A stretch of DNA of 64,000 bases from Polynucleobacter acidiphobus (GTDB lineage Bacteria; Pseudomonadota; Gammaproteobacteria; Burkholderiales; Burkholderiaceae). A program made the position numbers and the translations under genes. Positions 62,142-64,000 of the stretch are shown here, piece after piece. The DNA lies in NCBI RefSeq assembly GCF_003065385.1, contig NZ_CP023277.1, positions 832,829 to 896,828 on the forward strand. The letters are read 5' to 3'. The first letter of the stretch is position 1; the number at the start of each line of letters is the position of its first letter. The notes under the pieces are model-generated. The model saw only the letters and a list, made by a program, of their open reading frames with translations. It searched no databases and had not been told where the DNA came from.

Positions 62142-62220
62142 GATGATATTAAGGTATCACACTTCTCAGAATATCTCAATTTAAGGATGATTCATTCATC
62201 TTATTCAAAAGGAGGCAACA

Positions 62221-64000
62221 ATGGCACTCATGAAAGCCGCAATGGCAGCTGTTTTGGTAATGGAAAAAGAGGGCATCACCACCGCGTTTGGCGTTCCTGG
62301 TGCTGCGATTAATCCCCTGTACGCACAATTACGCGAGCGTCAATCAATCACCCATATTCTGGCACGTCACGTTGAAGGCGCTTCCCATATGGCCGAAGGC
62401 TACACCCGAGCCAAAGCTGGCAATATCGGTGTTTGCATTGGTACCTCCGGCCCTGCTGGTACCGACATGATTACTGGCTTGTATTCAGCAAGTGCCGACT
62501 CGATTCCAATCTTGTGTATCACTGGCCAAGCACCACGTGCTCGTCTCTACAAAGAAGACTTCCAAGCGGTTGATATCGAGAGTATTGCCAAGCCTGTTAC
62601 CAAAATGGCAGTAACGGTGCGTGAACCTGGTTTAGTACCTCGCGTATTTCAGCAGGCGTTTCATGTGATGCGCTCAGGACGTCCTGGCCCTGTACTAATT
62701 GATTTGCCCATCGATGTGCAGTTAGCCGAGATCGAGTTTGATATCGATACCTACGAGCCATTGCCGGTTTACAAACCATTTGCCAATAAGAAGCAAATTG
62801 AGAAGGCCATGGAGATGTTGATGTCGGCCGAAAAGCCATTGATCGTGGCTGGCGGCGGAATTATTAATGCGGACGCCGCAGATCTGTTGGTCGAGTTTGC
62901 CGAGATTACTGGTATTCCTGTGATCCCAACATTAATGGGTTGGGGTGCAATTCCAGATGATCATCCCTTGATGGCTGGCATGGTGGGTTTACAAACCTCG
63001 CATCGTTATGGCAATGCCACGATGTTGGCCAGCGACTTTGTATTAGGAATCGGTAATCGTTGGGCCAATCGCCATACTGGTTCGTTAGAGGTCTACACCA
63101 AAGGCCGTAAGTTTGTACACGTCGATATTGAACCAACTCAGATTGGTCGCGTATTTAATCCCGACTACGGCATTGTGTCTGATGCGAAGGCTGCCCTCGA
63201 ACTCTTCGTTGAAGTAGCCAAAGAGTGGAAGGCGAAAGGCAAGCTCAAAAATTACAGCGATTGGGTCTCGCGTTGCCAAGAGCGTAAGCGCCTCATGTTG
63301 CGCAAAACAAACTTTGATAATGTGCCCATCAAGCCTCAGCGTGTTTACCAAGAGATGAACCAAGCGTTTAAACGCGATACCGTTTATGTATCAACCATTG
63401 GTCTTTCACAAATCGCTGGCGGCCAGTTCTTGCATGTCTATGGCGCACGTCAATGGATTAACTGCGGTCAAGCAGGTCCATTAGGTTGGACAGTACCTGC
63501 TGCACTCGGCGTGTTGGCTGCTGATCCAACTCGTACCGTTGTTGGTCTTGCAGGTGATTATGACTTCCAGTTCCTGATTGAAGAATTGGCCGTTGGTGCT
63601 CAGTTTAAGTTGCCACTCGTCATGGTTCTCGTGAACAATAGCTACCTGGGTCTCATCCGTCAGGCACAACGCGGCTTCGATATGGATTACTGTGTACAGC
63701 TCGCGTTTGACAACATCAACGTACACGATGAGAACCTGAAAGGCTATGGCGTTGATCACGGTAAGGTGGTTGAAGGCTTGGGTTGCAAAACCTTGCGCGT
63801 CACCCATCCGGGCAAGATTCAGGAGGCTTTGATTGAGGCCCAGAAGATGGCTAAAGAATATCGGGTGCCCGTGGTTGTTGAAATCATTTTGGAGAAGGTA
63901 ACCAATATTGCAATGGGTACTGAAATCAATAATGTCAACGAGTTTGAGGATATTGATTGCCGTCACCCAGCTGGTACCGAAGGTTTGGTAACGGCCGGTC
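62221..64000 (+). CDS. gcl: glyoxylate carboligase (tartronate-semialdehyde synthase), 3' end cut off
   Basis: Joins two glyoxylates to tartronate semialdehyde and CO2, using TPP and FAD. The diagnostic Val51 replaces the usual catalytic Glu ([18 protein letters not shown]), as in E. coli Gcl. The TPP motif region [16 protein letters not shown] and [15 protein letters not shown] are intact. 593 codons are visible, about the full family length, but no stop is reached, so a few residues lie beyond the edge. GGAGG precedes the ATG. Downstream hyi/glxR-type genes would be expected outside the window. Confidence 0.95.
   Translation, partial: MALMKAAMAAVLVMEKEGITTAFGVPGAAINPLYAQLRERQSITHILARHVEGASHMAEGYTRAKAGNIGVCIGTSGPAGTDMITGLYSASADSIPILCITGQAPRARLYKEDFQAVDIESIAKPVTKMAVTVREPGLVPRVFQQAFHVMRSGRPGPVLIDLPIDVQLAEIEFDIDTYEPLPVYKPFANKKQIEKAMEMLMSAEKPLIVAGGGIINADAADLLVEFAEITGIPVIPTLMGWGAIPDDHPLMAGMVGLQTSHRYGNATMLASDFVLGIGNRWANRHTGSLEVYTKGRKFVHVDIEPTQIGRVFNPDYGIVSDAKAALELFVEVAKEWKAKGKLKNYSDWVSRCQERKRLMLRKTNFDNVPIKPQRVYQEMNQAFKRDTVYVSTIGLSQIAGGQFLHVYGARQWINCGQAGPLGWTVPAALGVLAADPTRTVVGLAGDYDFQFLIEELAVGAQFKLPLVMVLVNNSYLGLIRQAQRGFDMDYCVQLAFDNINVHDENLKGYGVDHGKVVEGLGCKTLRVTHPGKIQEALIEAQKMAKEYRVPVVVEIILEKVTNIAMGTEINNVNEFEDIDCRHPAGTEGLVTAG

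Overview
The window looks like a chromosomal segment of a betaproteobacterium of the Burkholderiales, most likely a Polynucleobacter-like member of the Burkholderiaceae. Three things point there: gene order (tsaB-rimI-UDG-like-lplT; bamD, rluD and pgeF beside phaC-phaB-phaR-rimO-thiolase; tig-clpP-clpX-lon-tRNA-Val-ppiD; pyrG-kdsA-eno-ftsB), the protein sequences themselves, and tight packing with many abutting or overlapping gene ends. Taxonomy is inferred from remembered families; no search was run. I see no insertion sequence, prophage, CRISPR array or integrase.

Region 1 (1-9.9 kb): the tail of a RecB/AddA-type nuclease, a RidA protein, two small c-type cytochromes, then a GntR/FCD regulator divergent from a complete propionyl-CoA to succinyl-CoA module (methylmalonyl-CoA mutase, MeaB chaperone, both propionyl-CoA carboxylase subunits and a VOC protein that could be the epimerase). 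Region 2 (10-18.4 kb): malate synthase, tsaB-rimI with an eroded uracil-DNA-glycosylase-like gene, lplT, alanine racemase (apparently starting at CTG), bamD, rluD and pgeF. Region 3 (18.4-25 kb): polyhydroxybutyrate genes phaC, phaB, phaR and a thiolase with rimO among them, then serB. Region 4 (25-38 kb): mfd, ispD-ispF, tRNA-Leu, the proteostasis run tig-clpP-clpX-lon (lon has a heat-shock-like promoter), tRNA-Val and a PpiD-like protein without its parvulin domain. Region 5 (37.7-54 kb): tesA-like esterase, an orphan LolD-type ATPase, purL, a spermidine-synthase-like protein, acnB, a small Imm-like membrane protein, pyrG, kdsA, eno, ftsB, hslO, gltX and a tRNA Ala-Glu-Asp cluster.

Region 6 (54.2-64 kb) is the most accessory-looking part: a secreted protein of unknown function with a paralogue 6 kb away, a 59-residue basic small ORF, a TauD-type dioxygenase followed by a Bug-type solute receptor, a PsiF repeat protein, an M48 lipoprotein protease, a thiamine-diphosphate enzyme, and a LysR regulator divergent from glyoxylate carboligase (gcl), which runs off the right edge.

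Metabolically the window joins propionyl-CoA oxidation, glyoxylate use (malate synthase and glyoxylate carboligase, with no isocitrate lyase here), aconitase and carbon storage as polyhydroxybutyrate. This fits a heterotroph living on small organic acids. The rest is core translation, envelope and protein-quality-control machinery. No obviously new multi-gene system stands out. The best leads are the eroded UDG in the tsaB operon, the CTG start of alr, the parvulin-less PpiD, the paralogous secreted pair, a perfect 10-bp inverted repeat before phaC, and a palindrome inside the spacer of the lon promoter.
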